Shown here piece by piece: positions 8,345 through 16,682 of a DNA stretch of 64,000 nucleotides (within the stretch, counting starts at the first letter, position 1; every line of letters begins with the position of its first letter). A model generated the notes under the pieces. That model worked only from the letters and a program-made list of their open reading frames with translations, made no database searches and was not told the origin of the DNA. Origin of the DNA: Streptomyces sp. M41(2017) (GTDB taxonomy: Bacteria; Actinomycetota; Actinomycetes; Streptomycetales; Streptomycetaceae); contig NZ_MWFK01000001.1 in assembly GCF_002078175.1 (NCBI RefSeq), forward strand, positions 5,704,001 to 5,768,000. The letters are read 5' to 3'. The translations under genes were made by a program, and so were the position numbers.

Positions 8345-8842
8345 TCAGCCGTGGTACGTGATGTACCCGTTGCCGTCACGGTCGTTGGACGACGCGCTGT
8401 ACGCGTGCACGTCGGCGCGGGCGCCGGACGGCTTGTACAGGTAGATGGTGTCCTTGTCGTTGTTCCAGAGGAAGTTGCAGTTCTGGCGGTAGACGACGTT
8501 GTTCGCGTCCGAGTCGGTGCCGTGTCCGCCGCGGAGCTTGATGTAGTCCCCGGGCTGGAGGTAGTGGTTCGACGGGAACGTGAAGGTGGTGCCCACGGCG
8601 TCCTTGACGACGTAGCCCTTCAGGTTCACCGTCGCGCTGGACGAGTAGTTCTTGATCGTCAGGTACTCGCTCCGGGTGTTGCCCGTGGAGCAGCTGTTGG
8701 AGTCCCGGCCCGGAGCGTCGTACTGCACGCCCTTGACCTTCAGCGCGGACGAGTACTCGGTGGCCTGCGCCGGAGTGGCGGCGACGGCCGCGAACGCCCC
8801 GGCAGCGGCTGCGGTGACTGCCAGGGCAGCACGAATACGCAT
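8345..8842 (-). CDS. Secreted lamin-tail domain protein
   Basis: A 165-residue exported protein. The signal peptide is clear (residues 1-29, basic start, long Ala-rich core, cleavage near TPAQA/TEYSS). The mature part is a single lamin-tail (LTD) immunoglobulin-like domain: NTRSEYLTIKNYSSSATVNL, then DAVGTTFTFPSNHYLQPGDY and a late YRQNCNFLWNNDKDTIYLY block, which matches the NxWNN(D)GDxVxL motif of the family. Two Cys residues (CSTG and QNCN) may form a disulfide. Such small secreted LTD proteins are common in Streptomyces, with unknown extracellular roles. The start is the ATG at 8842, because the longer frame lacks signal-peptide character. Confidence 0.82.
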   Translation of the reverse strand: MRIRAALAVTAAAAGAFAAVAATPAQATEYSSALKVKGVQYDAPGRDSNSCSTGNTRSEYLTIKNYSSSATVNLKGYVVKDAVGTTFTFPSNHYLQPGDYIKLRGGHGTDSDANNVVYRQNCNFLWNNDKDTIYLYKPSGARADVHAYSASSNDRDGNGYITYHG

Positions 8843-9042
8843 GAGGATTCCCCCCTCAGTGGTGCGGATGAAGCTCCAGGAGCATATCGAGCGTGTGACT
8901 GCGAGGTGACAGGAATGTGTGGGCAACGTAAAGAGCGCCCCGGGTGCAGGGGTGGGGCGAGCCGATTCCGACCGCCTGACCTGGTGTGACGTCGCCCACC
9001 TCCCCTTGTCGCCGCGAAGAAGGCCTACCTAAGTTGTGTCCC

Positions 9043-9348
9043 ATGGATCCCCATACGTCCCCCGCACCCCAGGACCGCGACGGAGCAACCGCGGGCGGCG
9101 CCGACAGGTCGGCTGCTCCCGCGCTGGTGGACTTCACCGTCGACCTCACCGCGCACGAGGCCCTGCGGCAGACCGAGGTCCTGGCCGCGCTCGGTCCCGA
9201 CTGGGATCCGATCGAGGCGCTGCGCGGCGAGGAGGCCGCCCGCGCCCTCCTCTACTCCGGCCTCGACGCGGAACAGCAGCGCGTGTACGACGATCTCGTC
9301 GCGGCCGGAGTGCTGCCGCGGCGCGGAGACGGCAGTGCTGCCGCTTGA
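9043..9348 (+). CDS. Small acidic hypothetical, DUF6400-like
   Basis: A 101-residue acidic protein. After a Pro/Ser/Asp-rich first 35 residues it has a compact helical domain: FTVDLTAHEALRQTEVLAAL, DWDPIEALRGEEAARALLYS and AEQQRVYDDLVAAGVLPRRG. The pattern matches the Streptomyces DUF6400 family of unknown function. The ATG at 9043 begins the conserved region and is preferred to one 57 bases earlier. Its stop lies 14 bases inside the next gene, so the two are probably cotranscribed and translationally coupled. Confidence 0.6.
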   Translation: MDPHTSPAPQDRDGATAGGADRSAAPALVDFTVDLTAHEALRQTEVLAALGPDWDPIEALRGEEAARALLYSGLDAEQQRVYDDLVAAGVLPRRGDGSAAA

Positions 9349-9592
9349 TCCCCAGGCGGACGTCGGACGCCGTGCCTGGGTGACCTGCCCGAACTGCGCG
9401 GACAACCGCGGGTGCGCGTCGTGCGGGCAGCGTCGGTCGTGCTCCGAACACTGGCGCTACCTGCTCTCCACCACCGGAAGCCTGCTGCATCTGCAGTGTC
9501 CGTCCTGCACTCATGTGTGGACCCACGAGACCGGCTTCGGCGCCACCCGTTCCTGGTGGGACCGGATCACGGGCGGCCGCTCGAAGCGCTGA
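9335..9592 (+). CDS. Small Cys-rich zinc-ribbon-like protein
   Basis: An 85-residue protein with eight Cys residues arranged as CPNC, CASC, a single C in RRSCSEHW, and CPSC (about residues 18-57). The outer CPNC...CPSC pairs suggest a zinc ribbon with an inserted second pair. The tail is Arg/Trp-rich (SWWDRITGGRSKR). The function is unknown; a nucleic-acid or protein interaction module is likely from the fold. It overlaps the preceding DUF6400-like gene by 14 bases. I see no catalytic motif. Confidence 0.6.
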   Translation: MLPLDPQADVGRRAWVTCPNCADNRGCASCGQRRSCSEHWRYLLSTTGSLLHLQCPSCTHVWTHETGFGATRSWWDRITGGRSKR

Positions 9593-9774
9593 CGCACGCC
9601 GGGAGATATCCTCCGAAGGCCCCAGGCGGGTCGAGGATCTCCGATGCGCCGCTGTGGGAAGATCGCAGCCCCGCACGACAGAAGTCCGGGCCCGCGCACG
9701 TCGTCGTTCACAGATTCGATGACGCTCGTGGCCCACCGGTGGATGACGGACCGGTCCGCGCGGGTAAAGAACCT

Positions 9775-10431
9775 GTGCGCACCTGCGCGAAGACCCCCAC
9801 TGCCGAAGGACTGCCGGTCTTGGACCTCCCACACTCCGAAAGCCCTGCCGCACGACGTCCGGGGCGGACATGGACCGTCCGCATCTCCGGCCACAGTGAC
9901 CGCACGGCGTCCGTCTCCTGCTCCTCTCCCTGCGCGATGCCGCCGCGCTCCCGCGACCTCGCCTCCCTGCGCCGCTTCGCCGAGGCCCATGTCGGCGCGC
10001 ACGCCCGGGCCGCCACCGTGCATCCCGACGCCGCCTGTGCCTGCCGGCAGACGCAGTGCGCCTCCCACGAGGACAGTCAGGTCCACTGCGCGGGCAGCGT
10101 GCTGCTCGTCCTGCGGCACGACCCGGCCGTCGGTCAGGTGTGGACCCTGATGGAAGTCTGCGCCGCCTGCGCCCCCTTGATGACCCACACCCGCGTTCTC
10201 GGCCGAGCCCTCCCTCGCACCAGGACACCCGTCGCGCCGGCACCGGCGACCCCTGGTGCCGGGACCCCGGCGGCCGTGCCCGCGGTGCCCGGCGGCTTCA
10301 GCGCGCCGAGCGGCCCCGGCTTCAACAGTGGTGACGCACCCGCGGCACCGTCACGGTCCCGCTCCGGCGGCCGCGGCCGTCCCCAGCCCCGGCAGGGCCG
10401 CCGGGACCAGGGCAGATCCTCCCGCGGCTGA
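9775..10431 (+). CDS. Cys-rich hypothetical protein with low-complexity tail
   Basis: A 218-residue protein. I choose the GTG at 9775, where the conserved-looking sequence VRTCAKTPTAEGLPVLDLPH begins; the longer open frame upstream is unsupported. The body (residues about 30-145) contains many Cys and His residues (SCSSPC, CACRQTQC, VHCAGS, EVCAACAP) that could bind one or two zinc ions, and the segment AGSVLLVLRHDPAVGQVWTL. The last 65 residues are Pro/Ala/Gly/Arg-rich and probably disordered. I recognise no enzyme family. The stop codon sits in the first arm of a hairpin at 10429-10450, so it is probably the last gene of its unit. Confidence 0.6.
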   Translation: MRTCAKTPTAEGLPVLDLPHSESPAARRPGRTWTVRISGHSDRTASVSCSSPCAMPPRSRDLASLRRFAEAHVGAHARAATVHPDAACACRQTQCASHEDSQVHCAGSVLLVLRHDPAVGQVWTLMEVCAACAPLMTHTRVLGRALPRTRTPVAPAPATPGAGTPAAVPAVPGGFSAPSGPGFNSGDAPAAPSRSRSGGRGRPQPRQGRRDQGRSSRG

Positions 10432-10450
10432 CCACGGCGCGCCGCGGTCA
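10429..10450 (+). terminator. Terminator hairpin overlapping the stop codon
   Basis: TGACC-A-CGGCG pairs with CGCCG-C-GGTCA with a single mismatch and essentially no loop. The first arm includes the TGA stop of the preceding gene. Confidence 0.5.
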
Positions 10451-10543
10451 CGCGGGGCGCCACCGGTTCTCGGCGCGTGGGATCCCGGTGCGAGGGCCGG
10501 GGAACACGCCCATCTCCGCCGGCGATCCGCCGGCGGAATTCCC

Positions 10544-11044
10544 TCACGCGGCCGGGCTGTCCAGCGGGCGCAGCTCGTCGGCGTACGAGACGGAGACGCG
10601 GCGCATGAGTCCGTCCCCGGTGATGTCGTACTGTCCCAGGCGCCACAGCGGCGGCGAGTAGGCGTGCAGCGAGACCGCGTCGTCGGTGGCGCCGGTGAGC
10701 CGGTGGATGTGCTCGGGACCGAAGCAGAACGACTCGCCCGCGCCGACCGCCACCGACAGATGACGGCCGCCTATCCGGGGGTTGGACTCGTTCAGCACCC
10801 CCTGGACGACCCGGACCGCGCCCGCCGAGATGTCGTGGTCGTGCCAGCCGGTGTCGTTCTGCCGGGTCCAGCACAGCAGCCAGACGTCGACGTACTCGTC
10901 GCGGTGCAGCGACGCGTAGTGCCGCTCCTCGTGGGAGAAGGCGACCTGGTCGCGCCAGAGTTCGGGCCGGGCTGCCAGACCGTCGACGAGCCGCTGGAGT
11001 TCGTGCTTGTCGAGCGTGCGGTCCGGCAGGGACGAGTACGTCAC
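10544..11044 (-). CDS. Cysteine dioxygenase type I family protein
   Basis: A 166-residue cupin of the cysteine dioxygenase type I family. The iron-binding residues are visible as the two His of TGWHDHDISAGAVRV (about 67-69) and the His pair of FGPEHIHRLTG (about 109-111). The family oxidises thiols such as cysteine or 3-mercaptopropionate to sulfinates with O2 and Fe(II). The eukaryotic Cys-Tyr crosslink Cys is not evident. The start is a GTG preceded by GGAAGGGAA. It lies 37 bases downstream of the amidohydrolase and is probably cotranscribed with it from the LacI-controlled divergent promoter region. The true substrate is uncertain. Confidence 0.8.
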   Translation of the reverse strand: MTYSSLPDRTLDKHELQRLVDGLAARPELWRDQVAFSHEERHYASLHRDEYVDVWLLCWTRQNDTGWHDHDISAGAVRVVQGVLNESNPRIGGRHLSVAVGAGESFCFGPEHIHRLTGATDDAVSLHAYSPPLWRLGQYDITGDGLMRRVSVSYADELRPLDSPAA

Positions 11045-11081
11045 GGCGGTGTTCCCTTCCAGGATGGGCCCGTCGCACGGA

Positions 11082-12023
11082 TCAGACGCGGCCGTGCAGC
11101 AGGCGGGCGGGGTTGACGGTGCGCAGGGCGTGGACGGCGGCGTCCGCGCCCAGATCGGGGACGACGGGAGGGGCGTAGGGCCGGTCGCTCCCGCTCACGA
11201 CGACGTCGATGCCGGCGGCCCGGACCAGGGCGTCCACCGCGCGCGTGCCGTAGGAGGAGGTGTCGTAGAAGACGTCGAAGTCGACCTCGCCGCGCCCGCC
11301 GCCCCGCGCCGCGAGCCGTTCGCCGTGCAGCGGCGCCAGACCCGCGAGCGCCGCGAAGCAGACCCGCAGCCCCGGATGACGGGCACGGCCGAAGGCCCGG
11401 AACGCGAACCACGCGCTGTGCAGCTGCTGTTGGTAGGGGACCAGGGCCGCCCACCAAGAGGGGGCCCCGGGACCGGAGGGGGCCGCGCCCGGATGGACGA
11501 ACAGTGGTCTGTCCAGACGTGTCAGCAGGTCGAGCAGGGGAGCGCACGTGCGCCAGCCGGCGGCGTCCAGCAGTGCTGTGGCCGGGAGTTGCAGTCCCGC
11601 ACAACCCTGCCGGAGCGTCTGCTCCACCACGTCGGGGTCCGGCGCGCTCAGGCAGGGGGAGGCCCAGACGCCGAACGGCGCGGGCAGCGCCAGAGCGCCC
11701 GCGTGGAAGGCATCGAGCAGGGGCAGCGACTCGGCCGGCGGCAGGTACTCGATGCCCAGCGGGCTGGACAGCGACACCAGGGCGAGGCCGAGACCGTCGG
11801 CGACGGCCAGCCGCGCACGGGCCTCGACGTCGTGGTCACCGGGGTCCACCGCGAACGGCGGCTCGCCCTCCAGGTGCAGCGTCCAGCCGTCGAGACGTGG
11901 AGGCGCGGTGCGCGCCCTGAGCAGCTCGACGAAGGCGGGAGGCCATATGTGCTGGTGGACGTCGATGGGCACCCTGAAGTCCTCGGAGGTCCGTGCGGTG
12001 TGGCGGGAGCAGCGATCGGTCAT
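11082..12023 (-). CDS. Amidohydrolase family protein
   Basis: A 313-residue TIM-barrel metal hydrolase of the amidohydrolase-2 (ACMSD-like) type. The N-terminal HxH metal site is in PIDVHQHIWPP (about 19-29). A central His occurs in PLFVHPGAAPSG (about 173-184), and the C-terminal Asp in VVSGSDRPYAPP. Family members decarboxylate or hydrolyse ring compounds and lactones, and the substrate here is unknown. It is transcribed away from the LacI gene, with the start codon only three bases from the first operator half-site, and precedes a cysteine-dioxygenase gene in the same direction. Confidence 0.78.
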   Translation of the reverse strand: MTDRCSRHTARTSEDFRVPIDVHQHIWPPAFVELLRARTAPPRLDGWTLHLEGEPPFAVDPGDHDVEARARLAVADGLGLALVSLSSPLGIEYLPPAESLPLLDAFHAGALALPAPFGVWASPCLSAPDPDVVEQTLRQGCAGLQLPATALLDAAGWRTCAPLLDLLTRLDRPLFVHPGAAPSGPGAPSWWAALVPYQQQLHSAWFAFRAFGRARHPGLRVCFAALAGLAPLHGERLAARGGGRGEVDFDVFYDTSSYGTRAVDALVRAAGIDVVVSGSDRPYAPPVVPDLGADAAVHALRTVNPARLLHGRV

Positions 12024-12025
12024 CG

Positions 12026-12064
12026 GTTAAGCGCTTCAGTGATGCGCTTAACTTAAGCGATTAA
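12026..12064. promoter_or_regulatory. LacI-family operator cluster
   Basis: Between the divergent amidohydrolase and LacI genes lies a dense set of half-sites: GTTAAGCGCTT at 12026-12036, the perfect inverted repeat CGCTTAA-C-TTAAGCG at 12045-12059, and TTAAGCGATTAA at 12053-12064. The central CG and A/T flanks fit LacI-type operators. The position suggests that the regulator controls both itself and the amidohydrolase operon. Confidence 0.75.
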
Positions 12065-12123
12065 CAACCTGGCGTGTCAAGCAGGTGCCCGCGATCCGGA
12101 CGCGGCCCGGTAGGCTTCCCGGC

Positions 12124-13128
12124 ATGGTCAGGCCCCCGAAGCGCACCACCCTCAGGGAGGTGGCCGAGGCCACCGGCCTCTCCACCGCCGCGGTCTCCTA
12201 CGCCCTGCGCGGCAAACACGTCTCCAAGGAGACCGAGGAACGCGTGCGCAAGGCCGCGGCCGAGCTCGGCTACGAGGCCGACCCCATCGCCCGGGCCCTC
12301 GCCAGCGGCCGCACCAGCATGGTCGGCGTCCTCGCGGGCGACCTCCAGGACCTGTGGCAGCAGCAGTTGATGGCCGCCATCGGCCGCGAACTCCTCGCCG
12401 GCGACCGCTACGCGCTGATCCTCGACGCGGGCGGCGACCCCGACCGGGAACTCGTCCTCGCCAAGCAACTGCGCGACCAGCGCGTCGACGCTCTCCTCGT
12501 GTCCCCCGTGAACCCGGCCGCCGAGGAGTGGACGGCGATCGCCGACGCCCTGCCCGTCGTCGCGGTCGGAGACTCACTGAGCCGGGCCCGCACGGTCGGG
12601 CAGGTCATCTTCGACAACCGGGCCGGCATCGACGCCGTCCTGGAATACCTCCACGGACTCGGCCACCGCCGGGTCACCGTCCTGACCCCGACCCGGCCGA
12701 GCACCCCCGACCGGCCCGCCGACGTGTACGTGCGCGAGGCGGCCGACCGCATAGGGCTGCGGGCCGAACTCGTGCCCTGTCCACAGGAGTTGGGCGCGGC
12801 GACCGTCGTCGCCCGAGGCGTTCTCGAAGGGGACGTGCGGGCCACCGCCGTCTTCTGCTTCTCCGACTCGCTCGCCTACGGCGTGTACGCGGCCGCGGCC
12901 GAGGCCGCGCTCGTCGTGGGACGGGACGTCTCCGTGGTCGGCTTCGACGACCACCCCGTCTCCCGCGTTCTCACCCCACCGCTGACCACCGTCGGTTGGG
13001 GGCTGACCCAGATCGCCGCGGAGGCCGCCCGGCTGACCGCCTCCGCGATCGAGGGCAAGCGCGTGCGCAAGAAGCGGATCCTGTGCGCCCCGATGATGTG
13101 CGCCCGCGGCTCGGCCGTCGCCCTCTGA
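12124..13128 (+). CDS. LacI family transcriptional regulator
   Basis: A 334-residue repressor. The N-terminal helix-turn-helix and hinge are classical (TTLREVAEATGLSTAAVSYA at about 8-27, then ERVRKAAAELGYEADPIARA). The remainder is a periplasmic-binding-protein-like effector domain with the usual VGVLAGD, HGLGHRRV, CFSDSLAYGV and VVGFDDHPVSRVLTPPLTTV blocks. The ligand is unknown, but in this family it is normally a small sugar or metabolite of the regulated pathway. I use the ATG at 12124, where the conserved N-terminus begins. It is divergent from the amidohydrolase-cysteine dioxygenase operon with clustered operators between them. Confidence 0.92.
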   Translation: MVRPPKRTTLREVAEATGLSTAAVSYALRGKHVSKETEERVRKAAAELGYEADPIARALASGRTSMVGVLAGDLQDLWQQQLMAAIGRELLAGDRYALILDAGGDPDRELVLAKQLRDQRVDALLVSPVNPAAEEWTAIADALPVVAVGDSLSRARTVGQVIFDNRAGIDAVLEYLHGLGHRRVTVLTPTRPSTPDRPADVYVREAADRIGLRAELVPCPQELGAATVVARGVLEGDVRATAVFCFSDSLAYGVYAAAAEAALVVGRDVSVVGFDDHPVSRVLTPPLTTVGWGLTQIAAEAARLTASAIEGKRVRKKRILCAPMMCARGSAVAL

Positions 13129-13149
13129 GCATCCGGCGCACCGTACGGG

Positions 13150-13833
13150 TCAGGGGCAGTGGTACGTGAGCCGCGTCTCGACGCTGCGGCGCACCGGGGA
13201 CAGCACACGCAACTCGGCACGCGCCGTGTACCGGCCTTCCCCTTGGAAGGTCCACAACAGGTGCAGGTGCGCCCGTTCCTGACCTTGTGTCATCTCCTCG
13301 TGCAGCACCTTCGAGGAGGTGCCGTCGCTGCGCACCCAGCGGTAGGCGAGTTCCCCCGGCCGGCCGTCGGTGGTGACGGCGGCGACGATGTCCACGGTCG
13401 TGTCGCATCCGGGCGAGGACGACGTGGCGGAGACCGCGATGCCCTCGACGCCCACGGAGGGCCCGGAGCGGTGCCACAGGAGGAACGCGACGACGGCCAG
13501 AAGCGCCAGGGCCGGCAGGACGTGCCGCCGCCAGGTCCGGCGGGGAGTCGGGACCGAGACGGGCGCCGCAGTCGATCGGCGTACGGTGTCCGCGTTCACC
13601 CCGGGCCCGAAGCGCAGCAGGGTTCCCTCGACCCGGTCGGGCGGTGTGTCGGGCACCGTCGGCTCCGACAGCGCCCGGGTGGTCGAAGTCCCGCCGAGGG
13701 CAAGAGTGTCGGAGGCCCGCGTGCCGGTCTGGTCGGTCTCGGCGGTGTCGGGCCGCTGGATCCAGTGGCTGGCCAGCACGGTCGCGCTGTAGTCGTCGTC
13801 GGACGGCGCGGGAGCGCCGGGGTGTTCGTTCAT
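13150..13833 (-). CDS. Membrane-anchored protein sharing the kinase's external domain
   Basis: A 227-residue single-pass protein. Residues 1-100 are cytoplasmic, hydrophilic and Thr/Pro-rich. One helix spans about 104-120 (VLPALALLAVVAFLLW). The external part (127-227) begins VGVEGIAVSATSSSPGC and ends LTYHC, with a WTFQGEGRYTARAEL block. This outer domain resembles the C-terminal domain of the adjacent kinase (VGVKSVVFGG..., HTFQGTGCYW, final RRCTIG). The ATG at 13833 overlaps the kinase stop (ATGA), so the two are translationally coupled. The Thr-rich N-terminal part could be a kinase substrate; that is inference. No enzyme motif is visible. Confidence 0.7.
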   Translation of the reverse strand: MNEHPGAPAPSDDDYSATVLASHWIQRPDTAETDQTGTRASDTLALGGTSTTRALSEPTVPDTPPDRVEGTLLRFGPGVNADTVRRSTAAPVSVPTPRRTWRRHVLPALALLAVVAFLLWHRSGPSVGVEGIAVSATSSSPGCDTTVDIVAAVTTDGRPGELAYRWVRSDGTSSKVLHEEMTQGQERAHLHLLWTFQGEGRYTARAELRVLSPVRRSVETRLTYHCP

Positions 13834-15467
13834 CCGATCGTGCACCGCCTCGTCATCAGCTGCTGCGAGGCGCCGCCGTCCGCGGAGACGGGCTGCGTCC
13901 CGGCCCGGACACTCCAGTAGCAGCCCGTGCCCTGGAAGGTGTGGTCGAGGGCGATGGTGTACTGGGTCGAGCCGCTGCGCCGGTAGGTGTCAGCCCCTCC
14001 GTCTGGGGCGCCGGGCTGTCCACTGGCGTCACCGGTGGACCACGTGACCGTGATGTCGACGGGGCCGGTTCCGTCCGTGGTGACGGTGACCGACGCTGTG
14101 GCGGTCGCCGTGCCGGTCTGCCGGAAGCCGCCGAACACCACCGACTTGACGCCGACTTCGGGCGACGGGGAGGTCGTCGTGGGTGCGGCCGTCGTGGGTG
14201 CCGAGGTCGTCGGCGGCGCGAGGGTGGCGGTGGTGGATGCCGACGAAGGCGTCGGTGTCACGCTGCCGTCGGTCGGAGGGGCGGACGCGGTCACCGTGGG
14301 GACGGTCGAGTCGGACGACGACGCGGACGGTGTCGGGGAATCCGGGTCCGCCGTCACGGGGATCCCGCCGGTCGCGTCCGGGTGTGCACTCGTGGTGGCG
14401 AGGGCCTGTGTCGCCTGTCCCGGGTCGCCGAGGCCGGGCGCCTGCCGGTCGATGCCGTACGTCAGCAGGAGGGCCGCGACGATCGCGGCCACCGAGACGA
14501 GCAGCGAACGGCCGCCAGGACGCCAGGCACGCAGCACGTCGGGAGTCCTGCCGAGGACGGTGCGCGCCGTGTCCGTGACGCTGTTGCGCGGCGTGGCGGG
14601 GGCATGGGGCAGAAGGAGCAGCGAGAGCGCGGCGAGAGCCGCGAGGCGTCCCCGTCCGCGTTCCTCCCAGTCCGGTCCGTACGCGCGGCCCGCGGTGGCC
14701 TCCAGCTCCGCCACGAAGTCCTCGGCGTCGGTGGGACGTTGCTCGGGCGTCTTCGCCAGCCCGCGGCGCACCAGGGAGCGGACGGGCTCCGGCGCCTCGT
14801 CGGCGGGGATGGGTCCGTCCACGTGCTGCAGCGCGAGCTCGGCGAGGTTCTCGCCCGTGTAGGGCTTCCGGCCGGTGAGGCATTCGAAGAACGTGGCGGT
14901 CGCGGCGTACACGTCGGCGGCCGGGGACGCGGGGGCGCCGGTCCACTGTTCCGGAGCCATGTACGACGGAGTGCCCGCGATACCCGCGGTCGTGCCGTCG
15001 GCGGCGGCGATCCCGAAGTCCACCAGCTTCGAGGTGCCGTCGGAACGGACGAGCACGTTCTCCGGCTTGTAGTCGCGGTGCACCACGCCGATCCGATGGG
15101 CGTCCGCGAGCCCGAGCAGGGAGCCCTTGAGCAGGACGAGCGCGGCCTCGGGGGAGAGGGGCGCCTCCCTGCCGAGCAGCGTCCGCAGACTGACGCCGTC
15201 GACCAGTTCCATGACGATCGCCGCGCCGTCCGGGCTCTCCACGTACTCGTACAGTCCTGCCACGTGGGCGCTGCGCAGGCCTCCGAGCAGCCGGGCCTCC
15301 GCCCTGAACTCCCGCACGAAACCCGGGCGGGTACGCAGCGACTCACTCAGATACTTGACCGCGACGGGCAGCCCCGTCTCCCGGTGCACGGCCAGCGCGA
15401 CCCGTCCGCTCGCCCCCGACCCGAGTTCCCGTGACTCGGCGTACCCCGGTACCGCCCACGTGCTCAT
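13830..15467 (-). CDS. Transmembrane Ser/Thr protein kinase
   Basis: A 545-residue Hanks-type kinase. The kinase domain (about 10-265) has a Gly-rich loop GSGASG (16-21), the ATP Lys K38, HRDYKPEN at 130-137 with catalytic D132, DFG at 150-152 and APE at 171-173. A membrane helix spans about 321-338. It is followed by a long Ser/Thr/Pro linker (about 345-435) and an external domain of about 110 residues with two Cys (HTFQGTGCYW and RRCTIG). No PASTA repeats are present, so the external ligand differs from PknB-type sensors. It is first in a coupled pair with the gene at 13150-13833, whose product carries a similar external domain. Confidence 0.9.
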   Translation of the reverse strand: MSTWAVPGYAESRELGSGASGRVALAVHRETGLPVAVKYLSESLRTRPGFVREFRAEARLLGGLRSAHVAGLYEYVESPDGAAIVMELVDGVSLRTLLGREAPLSPEAALVLLKGSLLGLADAHRIGVVHRDYKPENVLVRSDGTSKLVDFGIAAADGTTAGIAGTPSYMAPEQWTGAPASPAADVYAATATFFECLTGRKPYTGENLAELALQHVDGPIPADEAPEPVRSLVRRGLAKTPEQRPTDAEDFVAELEATAGRAYGPDWEERGRGRLAALAALSLLLLPHAPATPRNSVTDTARTVLGRTPDVLRAWRPGGRSLLVSVAAIVAALLLTYGIDRQAPGLGDPGQATQALATTSAHPDATGGIPVTADPDSPTPSASSSDSTVPTVTASAPPTDGSVTPTPSSASTTATLAPPTTSAPTTAAPTTTSPSPEVGVKSVVFGGFRQTGTATATASVTVTTDGTGPVDITVTWSTGDASGQPGAPDGGADTYRRSGSTQYTIALDHTFQGTGCYWSVRAGTQPVSADGGASQQLMTRRCTIG

Positions 15468-15568
15468 GCCCCACCCCCCGAGACCTGGGACACGTGAGGC
15501 GCTCCGGCCCCCACGCGCTCCCAGCCGTGTGCTGTGAGACACGATCCAGGCCGGATCGGTTCCAGCCG

Positions 15569-15898
15569 TCAGGGACCGGAACACCAGGCCTGCCACGCCT
15601 CCTCGGCGCAGCCGTGCCAGCGCACACGGCGGTCGCGGGCGAGGAGGGAACGCCAGGGTTCTTCGGCCATGACGTGGAACACGCGGGGGCCGTCGGGCAG
15701 GAACGCGCCGCGCGGTTCCTGGGCACCGGACAGCTGGGCCTGCCGCAGGTCGAGGAAGACCACGGCCTGCTGCCCGCACCTCTCCCGCAGCACGGCGGAG
15801 AGGTACGGGGCCGCGGACCGCGGAAGCCGCCCCTCCACCACGATCCAGCTGCGGCGGCCCGCCAGCGCGATGATCCGGGCACGAGCCGATCCCGCCAT
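15569..15898 (-). CDS. Small STAS-like hypothetical protein
   Basis: A 109-residue protein. The pattern ARIIALAGRRSWIVVEGRLP, then LRERCGQQAVVFLDLRQAQL and a helical C-terminus resembles the beta-alpha arrangement of STAS/anti-sigma-antagonist domains, including an Asp-Leu pair at the usual switch position, but similarity is weak by eye. No Ser for phosphorylation is evident there. A strong GGGAGG ribosome-binding site precedes the ATG at 15898. It lies between the kinase and a membrane protein, all leftward, and may belong to the same regulatory neighbourhood. Confidence 0.5.
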   Translation of the reverse strand: MAGSARARIIALAGRRSWIVVEGRLPRSAAPYLSAVLRERCGQQAVVFLDLRQAQLSGAQEPRGAFLPDGPRVFHVMAEEPWRSLLARDRRVRWHGCAEEAWQAWCSGP

Positions 15899-16094
15899 GA
15901 CCGTCCTCCCTCGGAGTCCTCCTCAGTCATCCGTAGCCGGAGCGGTCGCGGATTGGCCCGATGCGGCAACGGAAGTGGATCGGTTCGCGGACCCTGCCTC
16001 CGCCGGGCTCCCGGACGAGGCCGTTCGGTCGACACGCGCCGCCCTCCTCGGGTGAAGCGGGTCGTCCTGGAGAGCGGTGGGCAGGACCTCAGGC

Positions 16095-16682
16095 TCAGTT
16101 GATGTCGAACGTGACGACGGCCCGAGCGGGGGAACGGAACCGGCCGGGGACGACGGGGGACCGCTCGATCAGGACGTTCACTCCAGTACCCGGGCCCCTG
16201 GTGATGTAGCTCCAGGCGGGTCCCTTCAAGGCCGGGCCGCACAGTCCCTTGGGGAGTTCCCCCTCGTCCGTCGCGAGCGCGTAGGCGCTGCCGTACTGCT
16301 CGTCGAACGGCTTCGCGTCCTGCGGCAGGAGTCCCGCGCGGTGCAGGTAGTCCGGCATCCGGTCGCTGAGGAAGGAGACCTGGGCGGTGCCCTCGCGGGT
16401 GGCGTAGTGGACGTCCGAAGCATCCGCGGGGAGCGGGACGCCGCCGGCCGAGATCACTTTGGGCAGCTCGGTCGTGCTGCCCTCACAGGCCCGCGCGTCC
16501 CCGAACGGCTTGAACAGCTCGTCCTGGAACAGCCACACGATCCCGCCCGCGAGCAGGGCGAGGACGACGACCGCGACGCCCGTGCGGACCGGCCAGCGCC
16601 GTGCGCCCCCGCGGCCGGCGTCCGGCGCGTCCTCCGGGTTCGGCGCCGCGGTCTCTTCGAGGGTCGCTCTGCCGCCGCTCAT
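16095..16682 (-). CDS. Single-pass membrane/secreted hypothetical protein
   Basis: A 195-residue protein with an acidic Pro-rich N-terminus, one membrane helix (about 33-52, VAVVVLALLAGGIVWLF) and an external domain of about 140 residues with two Cys (ARACEGST and GLCGPA) likely to form a disulfide. The external part has the segments ISAGGVPLPADASDVHYATR and AQVSFLSDRMPDYLHRAGLL, similar to Streptomyces lipoprotein-like hypotheticals of unknown function. The start overlaps the stop of the upstream aldo/keto reductase (ATGA), so it is the second gene of a coupled pair. Confidence 0.65.
   Translation of the reverse strand: MSGGRATLEETAAPNPEDAPDAGRGGARRWPVRTGVAVVVLALLAGGIVWLFQDELFKPFGDARACEGSTTELPKVISAGGVPLPADASDVHYATREGTAQVSFLSDRMPDYLHRAGLLPQDAKPFDEQYGSAYALATDEGELPKGLCGPALKGPAWSYITRGPGTGVNVLIERSPVVPGRFRSPARAVVTFDIN

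Noticed and set aside
13644-15434. 596-codon plus-strand frame
   Set aside because: Arg/Gly-rich shadow of the kinase gene with no motif.
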